Source of the DNA: Candidatus Melainabacteria bacterium SSGW_16
Lineage (GTDB): Bacteria > Cyanobacteriota > Vampirovibrionia > 2-02-FULL-35-15
Direction of reading: 5' to 3'
Assembly (NCBI GenBank): GCA_004769085.1
Contig: DUDS01000035.1
Span: 55,015 to 119,014 of the forward strand
DNA: 64,000 bases
The notes below the pieces were generated by a model, which was given only the letters and a program-made list of their open reading frames with translations, was not told the DNA's origin and searched no databases. The position numbers were made by a program, and so were the translations under genes. Shown here one piece after another: positions 24,830 to 34,440 of the stretch (positions are counted from its first letter, which is position 1; every line of letters begins with the position of its first letter).

Positions 24830-25048
24830 ATGAATCAAAAAAAATATTTACTGGGTGAAATTTTAATCAGTCTGAGTGTTTTAACAGAAGACCAGCTAAA
24901 TGTTGCGCTTAAAGAACAGGAATTAATTGACTCACAGGGGAAAGAACATAAGCCTGTAGGGCAAATACTTCTTGAGCATGGTTTTATAACCCCTAATGAC
25001 CTTATAGAAGCTATTAAAATACAGACTAAACAGAGAGAGCCGATATAA
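24830..25048 (+). CDS. Stand-alone MshEN/GspE-N-like domain protein
   Basis: A 72-residue protein made of two helix-rich halves, each with the motif pattern of the MshEN (type II secretion ATPase N-terminal) domain: LGEILISLSVLTEDQLNVALKEQ, then VGQILLEHGFITPNDLIEAI. In full-length proteins this domain precedes an ATPase and can bind cyclic di-GMP; here it stands alone. It could be a small regulator or adaptor. No pilus or secretion gene is adjacent. A diguanylate-cyclase-like gene is 10 kb away, which is only suggestive. Confidence 0.6.
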   Translation: MNQKKYLLGEILISLSVLTEDQLNVALKEQELIDSQGKEHKPVGQILLEHGFITPNDLIEAIKIQTKQREPI

Positions 25049-25070
25049 GTAAGTGTAACCCTGTAAGTGC

Positions 25071-25092
25071 AATATCCATACAAATGGATATT
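25071..25092 (+). other. Perfect hairpin after the MshEN-like gene
   Basis: AATATCCAT acaa ATGGATATT is a perfect 9 bp stem with a 4 nt loop. No U-tract follows on the plus strand, so it is either a weak terminator or an RNA-stabilising hairpin. Confidence 0.45.
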
Positions 25093-25161
25093 AACTTCGT
25101 TAAATTGTCCCGAGATTTAATCAATTGTTAATCATATAGAATTAAATTAATTCTAAGGATC

Positions 25162-25713
25162 ATGAAACCATATTTAAAACAATACCTAAATAAAAAACTT
25201 ACAGTAATAATTGCTGCACAGATTATATTTTTAATCACTCTCAAACCAGTAATTAGCATTGAGGAAATAGAAATAAAAACTCCTCCGTCTGTTAAATCAA
25301 ATGAAAAAGTCATCCTTAAAGGAAATATAAGAGAAGACATAAGTCAGATTAAACCTCAGACCGGAATTGGTGTTATTGGACTCCGCTTTATACACCAAAG
25401 TGGTTTCCCGTCATATGTCGAACAGGTTTATCCAAACTCACCTGCAAACATGGCCGGCATAAAACCAAAAGATTTTATTTACTCAATTGATGGAGTCAGA
25501 ACAGAGAATTTAAATTCCGATAGTGTTTTTGAACTGTTATCAGGCACTCCAGGAAGCAGGGTCAGACTTAGTGTAAGCAGAGGACAAACCATGTTTAATG
25601 TAGAACTAATCAGAGAAGATTTAGCAAATTTTTCATCTGACATACAAAACAGGTATTTATCTGGACCTATTTCAGTACCTTTTAATCCAAAAGACCTTTT
25701 TCCATATCATTAA
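25162..25713 (+). CDS. Exported PDZ-domain protein
   Basis: A 183-residue protein with an N-terminal hydrophobic segment (LTVIIAAQIIFLITLKPVIS), either a signal peptide or an anchor. A single PDZ domain covers about residues 70-155: GIGVIGLRFIH..., then VYPNSPANMAGIKPKDFIYSIDG and SVFELLSGTPGSRVRLSVSR. It has no protease domain, so it is not a full HtrA or CtpA. It may bind the C-termini of envelope proteins. It precedes rpsB but is likely transcribed separately, given the promoter-like region between them. Confidence 0.8.
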   Translation: MKPYLKQYLNKKLTVIIAAQIIFLITLKPVISIEEIEIKTPPSVKSNEKVILKGNIREDISQIKPQTGIGVIGLRFIHQSGFPSYVEQVYPNSPANMAGIKPKDFIYSIDGVRTENLNSDSVFELLSGTPGSRVRLSVSRGQTMFNVELIREDLANFSSDIQNRYLSGPISVPFNPKDLFPYH

Positions 25714-25745
25714 TCAAAAAGCAAAAAGCTGAATAATACTTCATG

Positions 25746-25773
25746 AACCACTGCAGTGGTTGCATGCTAAAAT
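25746..25773 (+). promoter_or_regulatory. rpsB promoter region with a perfect palindrome
   Basis: A perfect 16 bp palindrome AACCACTGCAGTGGTT (25746-25761) is followed by an extended -10 like TGCTAAAAT (-10 at 25768-25773). The palindrome covers the place where a -35 box would be, as an operator or activator site would. The factor is unknown. Confidence 0.5.
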
Positions 25774-25827
25774 ATTCAAGCTAAATTCAAAAATAACAAA
25801 CTCCGGAGAGGAATTAAACAAAATTTG

Positions 25828-26637
25828 ATGGAAACTATTGAAATAAAAGATTTACTTGAAGCAGGTGTTCACCTGGGACACCAGCGAAGAAAGTGGAATC
25901 CGAAAATGAAACCGTTTATTTTTACTGATAAAGACGGTATCAGCATAATTAATCTGGTAAAAACATCAGAATTGTTAGAAAAAGCATGTAATTTTTTAAA
26001 AGAAGCTGCTTCACAAAAGAAAAACATAATATTTGTTGGTACAAAAAAGCATATTTCAGAAATAATAAAAGAAGAAGCTGTGAGATGTGGTGCATTTTAT
26101 ATAAACAGACGCTGGCTGGGTGGTTTCCTTACAAATTTTGACACTATAAGACATAGACAAAACAGACTTAGAGAGCTTGAAGAAATGCAGGAAACAGGCA
26201 CTATCTCACATGCAAACAAAAAAGAACTAACAGTCTTTAACAAAGAACTTGAAAAACTTCAGAAATCACTTGGCGGAATAAAAAATATGAGAGGAAAACC
26301 AGATATTCTTTTTGTGGTTGACCAACAGAAAGAACACATTGCAATAAGAGAAGCCCAGGCTACAGGTGTAAAAGTGGTTGCAATTATTGACACAAACTGC
26401 GATCCTGATAATATTGATTTCCCCATTCCAGGTAATGATGATTCAATAAGATCAGTAAAATTTATGATTAACAGAATATCCGAAGCAATTATAGAAGGTC
26501 ATGAAGGACAAATACCAGATAATCATAAATCTGTTTCAAAAAATGGCTTTGCCAAGAAATTCGTCAATGTAAAACCTACTGCAAAAATTGTTGAAGAAAT
26601 TACAGTTCCAAAAGAAGGACAGGAAGTAAGTACATGA
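25828..26637 (+). CDS. rpsB: 30S ribosomal protein S2
   Basis: S2 of the small ribosomal subunit, 269 residues. Diagnostic stretches are LLEAGVHLGHQRRKWNPKMKPFIF, FVGTKKH, RWLGGFLTNFDTIR and the late VVAIIDTNCDPDNIDFPIPGNDD. The C-terminus has an extra 40 residues of low complexity. The ATG at 25828 follows a GGAGAGG about 14 nt upstream; an in-frame TTG directly before it is a less likely start. It overlaps tsf by 4 bp, the usual rpsB-tsf arrangement. Confidence 0.97.
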   Translation: METIEIKDLLEAGVHLGHQRRKWNPKMKPFIFTDKDGISIINLVKTSELLEKACNFLKEAASQKKNIIFVGTKKHISEIIKEEAVRCGAFYINRRWLGGFLTNFDTIRHRQNRLRELEEMQETGTISHANKKELTVFNKELEKLQKSLGGIKNMRGKPDILFVVDQQKEHIAIREAQATGVKVVAIIDTNCDPDNIDFPIPGNDDSIRSVKFMINRISEAIIEGHEGQIPDNHKSVSKNGFAKKFVNVKPTAKIVEEITVPKEGQEVST

Positions 26638-27560
26638 CATTCAGTGCAAAAGATGTTGCAGATCTCAGACAAAAAACAGGGGCCGGTATGATGGAATGTA
26701 AAAATGCCCTGAAGGAAGCAAATGGAGATCTTGAAAAAGCCAGAGAAATATTAAGACAAAAAGGATTAACTGCTGCAGCAAAAAAAGCTGAGAAAACTAC
26801 ACTTGAAGGAATTGTCGGAAGTAAACTTTCCCAGGATAAAAAAAGTGGTGTAATTGCAGAGCTTAATACACAGACAGACTTTGTTGCAAAAAACGATTTG
26901 TTTATTGAGCTATCAAATATAACACTTGATTTGCTTCTAAAACATAACCCAAAAACTATTGATCAAGCACTAATTCTAAAACATAACAATTCTTCATTAT
27001 CTGATCTAATATCAAGCAGGATTGCAACAATTGGTGAAAATATACAACTAAGAAGATTTGAGATTTTCAGGCTGGATACTGAAGCTGGAGTCGTTGGAAC
27101 ATATATTCATCCAGTAGGAAAAAAAATAGGTGTTCTGATTAAGCTCGTCACCCAACCTGCTACCAATGGTTCAGAACTTGAAGAACTTGCAAGAAACATT
27201 GCGATGCATATCGCAGCAAGCCAGCCACAGCCTGAATACATTGATAAAAGTCAAGTACCTTCTGAAATAATTGAAAATGAAAAAAGAATTGAAATGGGAA
27301 AAGAAGATCTTAAAAAGAAACCTAAGGAAATAGCTGAAAAGATTGTTCTGGGAAGACTTGACAAGGTACTTGCTCAAAGATGTCTAATGGATCAACCATA
27401 TATTAAAGATCAGACTACAACAATAGAAAAACTACTCAAGGATACAGGTAAAAAACTAAATACAGCAATTAAGGTATCTCAGTTTATACGATATAATGTC
27501 GGTGAGGCAGTTGAAAAAACAGAAAATACAGAGAATAAAACAACTGTTGGCATCTCTTAA
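26634..27560 (+). CDS. tsf: Elongation factor Ts
   Basis: Guanine-nucleotide exchange factor for EF-Tu. The N-terminal UBA-like domain is [29 protein letters not shown], followed by the core with [13 protein letters not shown], the residues that open the EF-Tu Mg site. Other features are NIAMHIAA and the C-terminal coiled-coil region. The 308-residue length is typical of the long form. It is translationally coupled with rpsB (ATGA overlap) and followed 2 bp later by pyrH. Confidence 0.97.
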   Translation: MTFSAKDVADLRQKTGAGMMECKNALKEANGDLEKAREILRQKGLTAAAKKAEKTTLEGIVGSKLSQDKKSGVIAELNTQTDFVAKNDLFIELSNITLDLLLKHNPKTIDQALILKHNNSSLSDLISSRIATIGENIQLRRFEIFRLDTEAGVVGTYIHPVGKKIGVLIKLVTQPATNGSELEELARNIAMHIAASQPQPEYIDKSQVPSEIIENEKRIEMGKEDLKKKPKEIAEKIVLGRLDKVLAQRCLMDQPYIKDQTTTIEKLLKDTGKKLNTAIKVSQFIRYNVGEAVEKTENTENKTTVGIS

Positions 27561-27562
27561 AC

Positions 27563-28321
27563 ATGGCAAAACTAGCTTATCAAAGGATCCTTCTAAAATT
27601 GTCAGGCGAGGCCCTCATGGGGAATCAGATTTCAGGTATTGATCCTAAAATTGTTAATCAGATTGCACATGAAATAAAAAATGTTCACGCCCTTGGTGTA
27701 CAGATAGCAATTGTAGTTGGTGGTGGAAATATTTTTCGTGGGGTACAGTCAAGCACAGCGCTTGGGATGGACAGAGCTGCTGCTGATTATGTTGGCATGC
27801 TGGCTACAATAATGAACGGTCTTGTACTTCAGGGAGTACTGGAATCATTAAATGTAAACACAAGGGTCCAAACTGCAATTGGAATGCAGGCTATTGCAGA
27901 ACCCTATATAAGAAGAAGAGCAATCAGGCATCTGGAAAAAGGCAGAGTTGTAATTTTTGCAGCCGGGACAGGAAATCCTTTTTTTACTACCGATACAACT
28001 GCTGCTTTAAGAGCAGCTGAGATAGATGCAAATGTTCTGCTTATGGCAAAACATGGTGTAGATGGTGTATATGACAGTGATCCAAAGAAAAACTCAAATG
28101 CAAAGAAATACCCATCTATTGCTTATAATGAAGTCCTCAGCAAAGAACTAAAAGTAATTGATGCAGCAGCAGTAGCACTGGCACAGGAAAGCAGTATTCC
28201 TATTATTATTTTTGATTTTTCAGCAAAAGGCATAATTAACCAAATAGTCCAGGGTGAAAAAGTAGGCACTATTATTGCCGATAATTCTCACATTCAGAAA
28301 CATCAGGCTAAGGTCCAGTAG
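27563..28321 (+). CDS. pyrH: Uridylate kinase (UMP kinase)
   Basis: Phosphorylates UMP to UDP in pyrimidine nucleotide synthesis. It belongs to the amino-acid-kinase fold, with [36 protein letters not shown] and [20 protein letters not shown]. The 252-residue length is normal, with a short C-terminal extension. Its position in rpsB-tsf-pyrH is widely conserved, although frr, often next, is absent and smpB follows instead. Confidence 0.97.
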   Translation: MAKLAYQRILLKLSGEALMGNQISGIDPKIVNQIAHEIKNVHALGVQIAIVVGGGNIFRGVQSSTALGMDRAAADYVGMLATIMNGLVLQGVLESLNVNTRVQTAIGMQAIAEPYIRRRAIRHLEKGRVVIFAAGTGNPFFTTDTTAALRAAEIDANVLLMAKHGVDGVYDSDPKKNSNAKKYPSIAYNEVLSKELKVIDAAAVALAQESSIPIIIFDFSAKGIINQIVQGEKVGTIIADNSHIQKHQAKVQ

Positions 28322-28337
28322 TCTTTATATCTAACCT

Positions 28338-28820
28338 GTGAGTTCAAAACAAAGAGAAAAGTCCCGAAAAAATCATTCTGTTGCTATTGAAAACAGAAAA
28401 GCAAGGTATGATTTTTCAATTGAGGATACAACAACCTGTGGCATTGTTTTAACAGGTACAGAAGTAAAGTCAATCAGAACAGGAAAAGCACAGCTTAAAG
28501 ACAGTTTTGCAAAAATAGAAAAAGGAGAAGTATGGTTATACAACTGCCATATTTCACCATATCAGTTTGGAAACAGGTTTAATCATCCTCCTATAAGAAA
28601 GAGGAAATTACTACTACACAAAAAAGAGATTTTAAGAATCTACAACAAAATCAGAGAAAAGAATCTTACACTGATCCCATTAAAAATATTTTTCTCAAAC
28701 AATTGGGCAAAGCTTGAGCTTGGTTTAGGAAGAGGAAAGAAAATTTATGACAAGAGGGATGCAATAAAGAAAAAAGAACTACAAAGAACTATTAAGGAAA
28801 TAAAAAGTAAATATAAATAA
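28338..28820 (+). CDS. smpB: SsrA-binding protein SmpB
   Basis: Binds tmRNA and delivers it to stalled ribosomes in trans-translation. The 160-residue protein has the OB-fold core ARYDFSIEDTTTCGIVLTGTEVKSIRTG, FAKIEKGEVWLYNCHISPY and the basic C-terminal tail GLGRGKKIYDKRDAIKKKE that reaches the decoding site. The start codon is GTG. The tmRNA gene itself was not seen in the window. It is 16 bp downstream of pyrH. Confidence 0.96.
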   Translation: MSSKQREKSRKNHSVAIENRKARYDFSIEDTTTCGIVLTGTEVKSIRTGKAQLKDSFAKIEKGEVWLYNCHISPYQFGNRFNHPPIRKRKLLLHKKEILRIYNKIREKNLTLIPLKIFFSNNWAKLELGLGRGKKIYDKRDAIKKKELQRTIKEIKSKYK

Positions 28821-28824
28821 AGAT

Positions 28825-28888
28825 TGAGCCTGTGTACCTTCAATCAAGAAGCAAAGCGTAAGATAAGTTTCATAGGCTCACAGGCTCA
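28825..28888 (+). promoter_or_regulatory. Inverted repeat in the rplU leader
   Basis: A perfect 10 bp inverted repeat TGAGCCTGTG...CACAGGCTCA encloses 44 nt just before rplU. A TAGAAT -10-like box follows at 28892. It may be the smpB terminator-antiterminator or an r-protein leader for L21 autoregulation; the sequence does not decide. Confidence 0.5.
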
Positions 28889-28906
28889 TGTTAGAATACT
28901 AAACCT

Positions 28907-29341
28907 ATGTTTGCAGTAGTAGAAACCGGTGGAAAACAACTAAAGGCTATGGCAGGCCAAAGTATTGTTATTGAGAAGATTCCTGGTCAGGCGGGAGAAA
29001 AAGTCTCACTAAAGAATATTGTAATGCTTGTAAATGGTAAAGATTCAAAAGTTGGCAACCCTTATGTAAAAGGTGCAGTTATTAATGGAGAAATCTTAGA
29101 ACAGGGAAAAACTGATAAGGTAATTGTCTACAAAATGAGACCAAAAAAACGATATAGGGTTAAACGAGGTCACAGACAACATTTTTCTAAAATCCTTATT
29201 GAAAATATTGAGCTTGAAGGAAAAATTATTGCAAAAGCAGAAAATGTAAAAAACCTACACATTCCAAAAGTTAAAAAAGAAGAAATAAAGGTTGAAGAAA
29301 CTCCAGTAAAGGCTTCCAAAAAAACCACAAAAAAGAAATAG
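28907..29341 (+). CDS. rplU: 50S ribosomal protein L21
   Basis: L21 of the large subunit, 144 residues. The core reads [25 protein letters not shown], then [25 protein letters not shown], the rRNA-binding signature. An extra C-terminal tail of about 35 residues is rich in Lys and Glu ([22 protein letters not shown]), beyond the usual 103-residue length. It is followed by rpmA after 16 bp, the standard L21-L27 pair. Confidence 0.96.
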   Translation: MFAVVETGGKQLKAMAGQSIVIEKIPGQAGEKVSLKNIVMLVNGKDSKVGNPYVKGAVINGEILEQGKTDKVIVYKMRPKKRYRVKRGHRQHFSKILIENIELEGKIIAKAENVKNLHIPKVKKEEIKVEETPVKASKKTTKKK

Positions 29342-29357
29342 CTTAGGAGAAGTAAAA

Positions 29358-29609
29358 ATGGCATCAAAAAAAGGTGTAGGTTCTACAAGAAATGGGAGAG
29401 ACAGTAATCCTAAGTATCTTGGCGTTAAAAAATATGGTGGAGAGAAAGTATCATCAGGAAACATAATCATAAGACAAAGAGGTACCAAGTTTCATCCGGG
29501 TAACAATGTTAATATAGGAAGGGATCATACTCTTTATGCAATTACACCTGGAGTAGTAAAATTTGAACATAGAAGAGGCAAATGCTTCGTAAATATTGTT
29601 CCTGCATAA
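29358..29609 (+). CDS. rpmA: 50S ribosomal protein L27
   Basis: L27 of the large subunit, 83 residues, whose N-terminus reaches the peptidyl transferase centre. It starts [20 protein letters not shown], without the cleavable N-terminal extension found in Firmicutes. The conserved [23 protein letters not shown] follows, read in full over residues 37-59. A clear AGGAG with 7 nt spacing precedes the ATG. Confidence 0.97.
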   Translation: MASKKGVGSTRNGRDSNPKYLGVKKYGGEKVSSGNIIIRQRGTKFHPGNNVNIGRDHTLYAITPGVVKFEHRRGKCFVNIVPA

Positions 29610-29624
29610 ATTAAAAAAGCAGCC

Positions 29625-30053
29625 ATGAATCTTGCAAATATTTCTTTATTGTTACTTAGGCTCTCAATAAGCTACATATGGCTTACTTCAGGAATAAGCA
29701 AATTTTTAAACAAAGAATTTATAAGTTCATTTTCCGGCACAATTGAAAATTTCGCAAAGAATACTCCGCATGATTTTTACGTTAATTTTTTAAACCAATC
29801 AATTATTCCTAATTCATATATATTTGCACAGCTTACAATATGGGGAGAAATACTTACAGGCGTTGCATTTCTTCTTGGTTTCCCAATGGTTATTGCAGTA
29901 TTTGCAGGCATTTTAATGAACATAAACTACTACCTTGTGGCAACAAGCACACCTTCACAATTTATAAATATCCTGCTTATTTTCTCCCAGTTTGCAGTTT
30001 ATGCTACAGGCGCAGGAAGCATCTGGGGATTAAGTGCAAAAATAAACAAGTAA
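29625..30053 (+). CDS. DoxX-family membrane protein
   Basis: A 142-residue integral membrane protein with four hydrophobic segments of the DoxX/DoxD family: LLLLRLSISYIWLTSGISKF, FAQLTIWGEILTGVAFLLGF, VIAVFAGILMNINYYLVA and a last one ending in GAGSIWGL. Family members are associated with redox or thiosulfate:quinone enzymes, but the function of this one is unknown. It lies 15 bp after rpmA and may be carried on the ribosomal-protein transcript. Confidence 0.82.
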   Translation: MNLANISLLLLRLSISYIWLTSGISKFLNKEFISSFSGTIENFAKNTPHDFYVNFLNQSIIPNSYIFAQLTIWGEILTGVAFLLGFPMVIAVFAGILMNINYYLVATSTPSQFINILLIFSQFAVYATGAGSIWGLSAKINK

Positions 30054-30209
30054 CACTCATATTTTTAAAATTTAGAAATTCTAATCCTTTGTCAAATAAA
30101 GGGACTGCTGCAAAGCCAGTTTCTTTGTTAAAGTTGCTGTTAGCACTGAAGGGGTTCTGCGACAATCCCATAAAGTGTTTCAAATTATACTGGTGATAAA
30201 ATTAGTAGC

Positions 30210-33200
30210 ATGGGTACTGCTACAAAAGACATTCCTCAGTATGTTCCGCTACACCTGCATACTGAATATAGCCTGCTTGATGGCGCAAGCAGAATAAAAG
30301 ATCTGATAAAAAAAGCAAAGGAAAATAATATCCCAGCACTGGCTGTAACAGATCACGGAGTAATGTACGGCGCAATTGAGTTATATAGAAATGCAAAAAA
30401 TGAAGGTATTAAACCAATAATAGGCTGCGAAACTTACATAGTAAATGGCGATCATAATGATAAATCTGGAAGAAGCCCCTTATACCACCTGATACTGCTT
30501 GCAAAAAATGATGAAGGTTACATAAATCTCTCAAAAGTAGTAACTGAAAGCAATCTAAACGGTTTTTACTATAAGCCAAGAATAAACAAAGAGTTTCTAA
30601 AAAGACACAGTAAAGGATTAATAGCACTTACTGCATGTATTGGAGGTGAAATACCAAACACTATTTTAAAAGGAAAATATGAAGATGCAAGGAATATTGC
30701 AGAATTATACACAGATATTTTTGGAGATGATTTTTATCTTGAGATTCAGGATCATGGCTTAAGCGAAGAAAAATTTATAAATCCACTTATTGCACAACTT
30801 GCAAAAGAATTAAATTTAAAACTTGTTGCAACCAATGACAGCCATTTTACAAACAAAGAAGATGCAATTGCACAGGACGCTATGTTATGTCTGCAGACAA
30901 ATAAGTTTGTAAAAGATTTCCCCAGAATGCATTTCACCGGTACTGAATACCTTAAGAATGGCTCTGAAATGTTACAGCTCTTTCAGAACCATCTGAAAGA
31001 AGATTTAATTAAGCAGGCTGTGCTTATTTCTCCTATGGAAATAGCAGAAAAAGTTGAGGATTATAAGCTGCTTGGAAACCCTTACACCAGGCTTCCCGAC
31101 TATCCTGTTGAAGATGGACACACAAAAGAGTCTTATCTTTCAAAACTTGTATGGGAGGGGGTAAAAAAAAGATATCTGGATGTTACCCCAGAGGTAAGAG
31201 AGAGGGCAGAACATGAACTTGAAGTAATTTTCAAGCTTGGGTATGCAAATTATTTTCTTATTGTATGGGATTTTATCAAATATGCAAAAGATCATCAGAT
31301 AGCGGTTGGTCCAGGAAGAGGTTCTGCAGCAGGTTCAATAGTTGCTTATGCATTAAATATAACTGATATAGATCCGCTTAAATACAATCTGTTGTTTGAA
31401 AGATTTTTAAACCCGGAAAGAAAATCACTTCCTGATATTGATACGGATTTTTGTATTGAAAGGAGGGATGAAGTACTTGAATATGTAAGGGGAAAATTTG
31501 GGAATGATAAAGTCGCACAGATAATCACATTCAATAAACTTGCTTCAAGAGCAGTTATTAAAGATATGGCAAGGGTACTGGATTACCCATATAGTGAATC
31601 AGAAAAGATTGCAAAGTTAATCCCTGTAGTAAGAGGAAAACCAAGAGAACTTGTGTGGATGAAAGGGAACCACTCTGAATTTATTGAACAATATAAAACC
31701 AATTCTGAAATAAGAGAAATTATTGATCTTGCTGAAAAACTTGAAGGTGTAAACAAAACTTTCGGGGTTCATGCAGCAGGTGTTGTAATTTCTGATACAC
31801 CGCTTGAGGAAATAGTCCCATTATCGAAAAACAACGATGGAGCAATCATCACACAATACAGCATGGATGAACTTGCATATCTGGGGCTGCTTAAAATGGA
31901 TTTTCTGGGATTGAGAAACCTCACTATGATAAATAAAGCACTGGAAACCATAAATACCGCCAGAGGTATACAGGTAGATATGCACAAAATACCAACTAAT
32001 GATGAGAAAGTTTTTAAGATGATCTCTGAAGGAAATCTTGCAGGAATTTTTCAGCTTGAAACTTCAGGTGGTATGAAACAAATTGCAAAAGAAATGAAAC
32101 CCTCCACGATTGAAGACTTATCAGCACTTATAGCACTGTACAGACCAGGTCCGCTTGATACAGGAATGATTAATGAATTTATAGACAGGAAAAATAAAAA
32201 AAGAGAAATCCGCTATTTAGTCCCTGAACTCGAACCAATACTAAAAGATACTTACGGTTCAATTGTTTACCAGGAACAGATAATGCAGATAGCTCAGAAA
32301 CTTGCAGGTTTCACCCTGGGTGAAGCAGATCTTTTAAGACAGGCCATGGGCAAGAAGAAGCCAAAGGAGATGGCTAAATACCGTTTAAAGTTTCATGAAG
32401 GCTGTAAAAAGAACAACCATGATCCAAAAATAGCAGAAGAACTCTTTGACATGATGGTTAGTTTTGCAGAATATTGTTTTAACAAATCACACAGTGCTGC
32501 ATATGGAATGCTTACTTATCAAACAGCATATTTAAAAGCAAATTACCCAATTGAATATATGACAGCACTATTATCCAGTGTACTTGATGATCAGGACAAA
32601 ATTAAATATTACATGTATGAATGTAAAAATATGGGGATTGCTATTCTCCCTCCAGATATAAACCTGTCAGGAGTAAATTTCACTGCAGACATAAAAAATA
32701 ATTTTATAAGATTTGGGCTTGGAGCAATAAAGAATGTAGGCATACAGGCTGTAATTGAAGTAATAAAGGCTCGTTCTGAAAACAATATTTTTTCATCCCT
32801 ATATGACTTCTGCAGCAAAGTTGATTTGCGGGTGGTAAATAAAAAGACATTGGAATCCCTTATAAAAGCAGGTGCATTTGACTCATTAAAAGATGCCAGA
32901 AAAAATATGATTGATTCACTTGAAAACATTGTTTCACTGGCTCATAAAAAAAGAGAGAGCACTTTAAGCGGACAGCTAAATCTTTTTGGAGAAGCTGAGT
33001 CAGAAGCTGCATTATCAAACGGAAATAATGATCCTGTAAAAAAATACAACGAATACAGTAAAAAAGAACTACAGACTATGGAAAAAGAGCTTACAGGCTT
33101 TTACATATCAAGCCACCCGCTGGGAGATATACCTGATATTATTCAAAAAGCTTGTACCTGTAATTTATCAGAAATACCTGAAATGCCTGATAACAGTGAG

Positions 33201-33770
33201 GTATTCCTACTAGCAATAATAAGCGAATATAATAAAAAGCTTACCAAAAGTAATAAATTTATAGGCATACTGCAACTTGAAGATATTATGGGAAAGGCTG
33301 AAGCTGTTATTTTTTCAGATCAAATGGCACAATACAATGAATTTTTAATCCCTGAAGTACCATTACTTTTGCTTGGAAAAGTTCAGCAAAGAAGTGAAGG
33401 TAACACAAGTATACAGATAAAAGCATTACAACCAATGGAAAATATAAAAATTACAGTGATAGAAACTAATGAAGACATGCTTGATAAAAACAATTCCTAT
33501 ACAAGTATCCATTCACTTCGTTCTATTCTTCAAAAGGAAAAACCAAATCCGTTTCATCCAGTAATTCTGAAAGCAAAAAACAACGGTAACTCAAAGAATT
33601 ATATTCTTGACAGAAAGTTATGGGTTGAACCTGGTGAGGATTTTATCAACAATATTAAAAAAATATCCCCTAATATAAAAGTCAACATTCTGTCACCTTA
33701 TTTACACGAAACAGGTGCTACAAGCCAAACAAAATATAATTCTCAAAAGGTTGCAGAAATCCCTTTTTAA
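30210..33770 (+). CDS. dnaE: DNA polymerase III alpha subunit
   Basis: Replicative polymerase, 1186 residues. The PHP domain opens with YVPLHLHTEYSLLDGASRI (His15, His17) and TDHGVMYG. The polymerase palm carries the catalytic aspartates Asp409 and Asp411 in SLPDIDTDF, preceded by VGPGRGSAAGS. The helix-hairpin-helix and OB domains lie in the C-terminal third (ELTGFYISSHPLGD, then the OB fold). There is one uninterrupted frame, unlike the split-intein dnaE of many cyanobacteria. The preceding 156 bp contain a TATACT box and no gene. Confidence 0.97.
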   Translation: MGTATKDIPQYVPLHLHTEYSLLDGASRIKDLIKKAKENNIPALAVTDHGVMYGAIELYRNAKNEGIKPIIGCETYIVNGDHNDKSGRSPLYHLILLAKNDEGYINLSKVVTESNLNGFYYKPRINKEFLKRHSKGLIALTACIGGEIPNTILKGKYEDARNIAELYTDIFGDDFYLEIQDHGLSEEKFINPLIAQLAKELNLKLVATNDSHFTNKEDAIAQDAMLCLQTNKFVKDFPRMHFTGTEYLKNGSEMLQLFQNHLKEDLIKQAVLISPMEIAEKVEDYKLLGNPYTRLPDYPVEDGHTKESYLSKLVWEGVKKRYLDVTPEVRERAEHELEVIFKLGYANYFLIVWDFIKYAKDHQIAVGPGRGSAAGSIVAYALNITDIDPLKYNLLFERFLNPERKSLPDIDTDFCIERRDEVLEYVRGKFGNDKVAQIITFNKLASRAVIKDMARVLDYPYSESEKIAKLIPVVRGKPRELVWMKGNHSEFIEQYKTNSEIREIIDLAEKLEGVNKTFGVHAAGVVISDTPLEEIVPLSKNNDGAIITQYSMDELAYLGLLKMDFLGLRNLTMINKALETINTARGIQVDMHKIPTNDEKVFKMISEGNLAGIFQLETSGGMKQIAKEMKPSTIEDLSALIALYRPGPLDTGMINEFIDRKNKKREIRYLVPELEPILKDTYGSIVYQEQIMQIAQKLAGFTLGEADLLRQAMGKKKPKEMAKYRLKFHEGCKKNNHDPKIAEELFDMMVSFAEYCFNKSHSAAYGMLTYQTAYLKANYPIEYMTALLSSVLDDQDKIKYYMYECKNMGIAILPPDINLSGVNFTADIKNNFIRFGLGAIKNVGIQAVIEVIKARSENNIFSSLYDFCSKVDLRVVNKKTLESLIKAGAFDSLKDARKNMIDSLENIVSLAHKKRESTLSGQLNLFGEAESEAALSNGNNDPVKKYNEYSKKELQTMEKELTGFYISSHPLGDIPDIIQKACTCNLSEIPEMPDNSEVFLLAIISEYNKKLTKSNKFIGILQLEDIMGKAEAVIFSDQMAQYNEFLIPEVPLLLLGKVQQRSEGNTSIQIKALQPMENIKITVIETNEDMLDKNNSYTSIHSLRSILQKEKPNPFHPVILKAKNNGNSKNYILDRKLWVEPGEDFINNIKKISPNIKVNILSPYLHETGATSQTKYNSQKVAEIPF

Positions 33771-33938
33771 GCCATCTTCAGGTATATAAACTTGTTTAGA
33801 CTAAGCAAGTCTTAAGGATGAGTAAAAAGAATAAAATCAAGCCATTTAGGGAATAAAGTAGAAAATAAACACTTAATCTAATCTTTATATTATGATGTTT
33901 ATGTAGAATTAAATTAGTAACAATACAGGGCTAAAAAA

Positions 33939-34433
33939 ATGATTGAAATGTTTGTTACAGGAATTGCATTAGACATAAGGAATAACCATCCACTGGTTAT
34001 TTTAAATGATGTTTCAAAAAAAAGAGCCCTGCCAATATGGATTGGACATGCAGAAGCTCAGGCTATAGCACGGGCTCTTGAAGAATTTAAACCTGAAAGA
34101 CCACTTACACATGACTTGATAATTAACATCATTGTAGGAACTGGGTATAAGGTGCATCATATTGAAATAAATGATTTAAATGATAACACCTACTTTTCAA
34201 CAGTTATCATTGAAAATGCAATTGGTGAGCTTATTCCAGTTGATTCAAGGCCAAGCGATGCCATAGCAATCTCCTTAAGAGCTGACTGTCCAATATTAAT
34301 CTCAGATAAGGTATTTTCAGACGGTACAATACCAACCGACATGGACCCAGATGATGAAGACACAGAAGCATTTAAAAGTTTTTTACAGAATGTAAAAGCT
34401 TCAGACTTTAAACTTGCAAGTTCTGACGAGTAG
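33939..34433 (+). CDS. Bifunctional nuclease family (DUF151) protein
   Basis: A 164-residue protein of the BFN/DUF151 family: MIEMFVTGIALDIRNNHPLVILND, LPIWIGHAEAQAIARALEE, RPLTHDLI and the C-terminal DSRPSDAIAISLRADCPI. Plant and some bacterial members are reported to have RNase and DNase activity; the bacterial role is poorly defined. It stands alone on the plus strand. The 168 bp upstream hold a weak hairpin (CTTGtTTA/TAAgCAAG) and an AT-rich promoter-like region. Confidence 0.85.
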   Translation: MIEMFVTGIALDIRNNHPLVILNDVSKKRALPIWIGHAEAQAIARALEEFKPERPLTHDLIINIIVGTGYKVHHIEINDLNDNTYFSTVIIENAIGELIPVDSRPSDAIAISLRADCPILISDKVFSDGTIPTDMDPDDEDTEAFKSFLQNVKASDFKLASSDE

Positions 34434-34440
34434 AATTAAA

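Noticed and set aside
25138..25154. AGAATTAAATTA motif, also near 33905 and 34433
   Set aside because: Three occurrences of an all-AT-like 12-mer in spacers can arise by base composition, and the flanks do not match.
33819..33857. 12-codon ORF (MSKKNKIKPFRE) upstream of the bifunctional-nuclease gene
   Set aside because: Too short, with no proper ribosome-binding spacing; expected by chance in AT-rich DNA.
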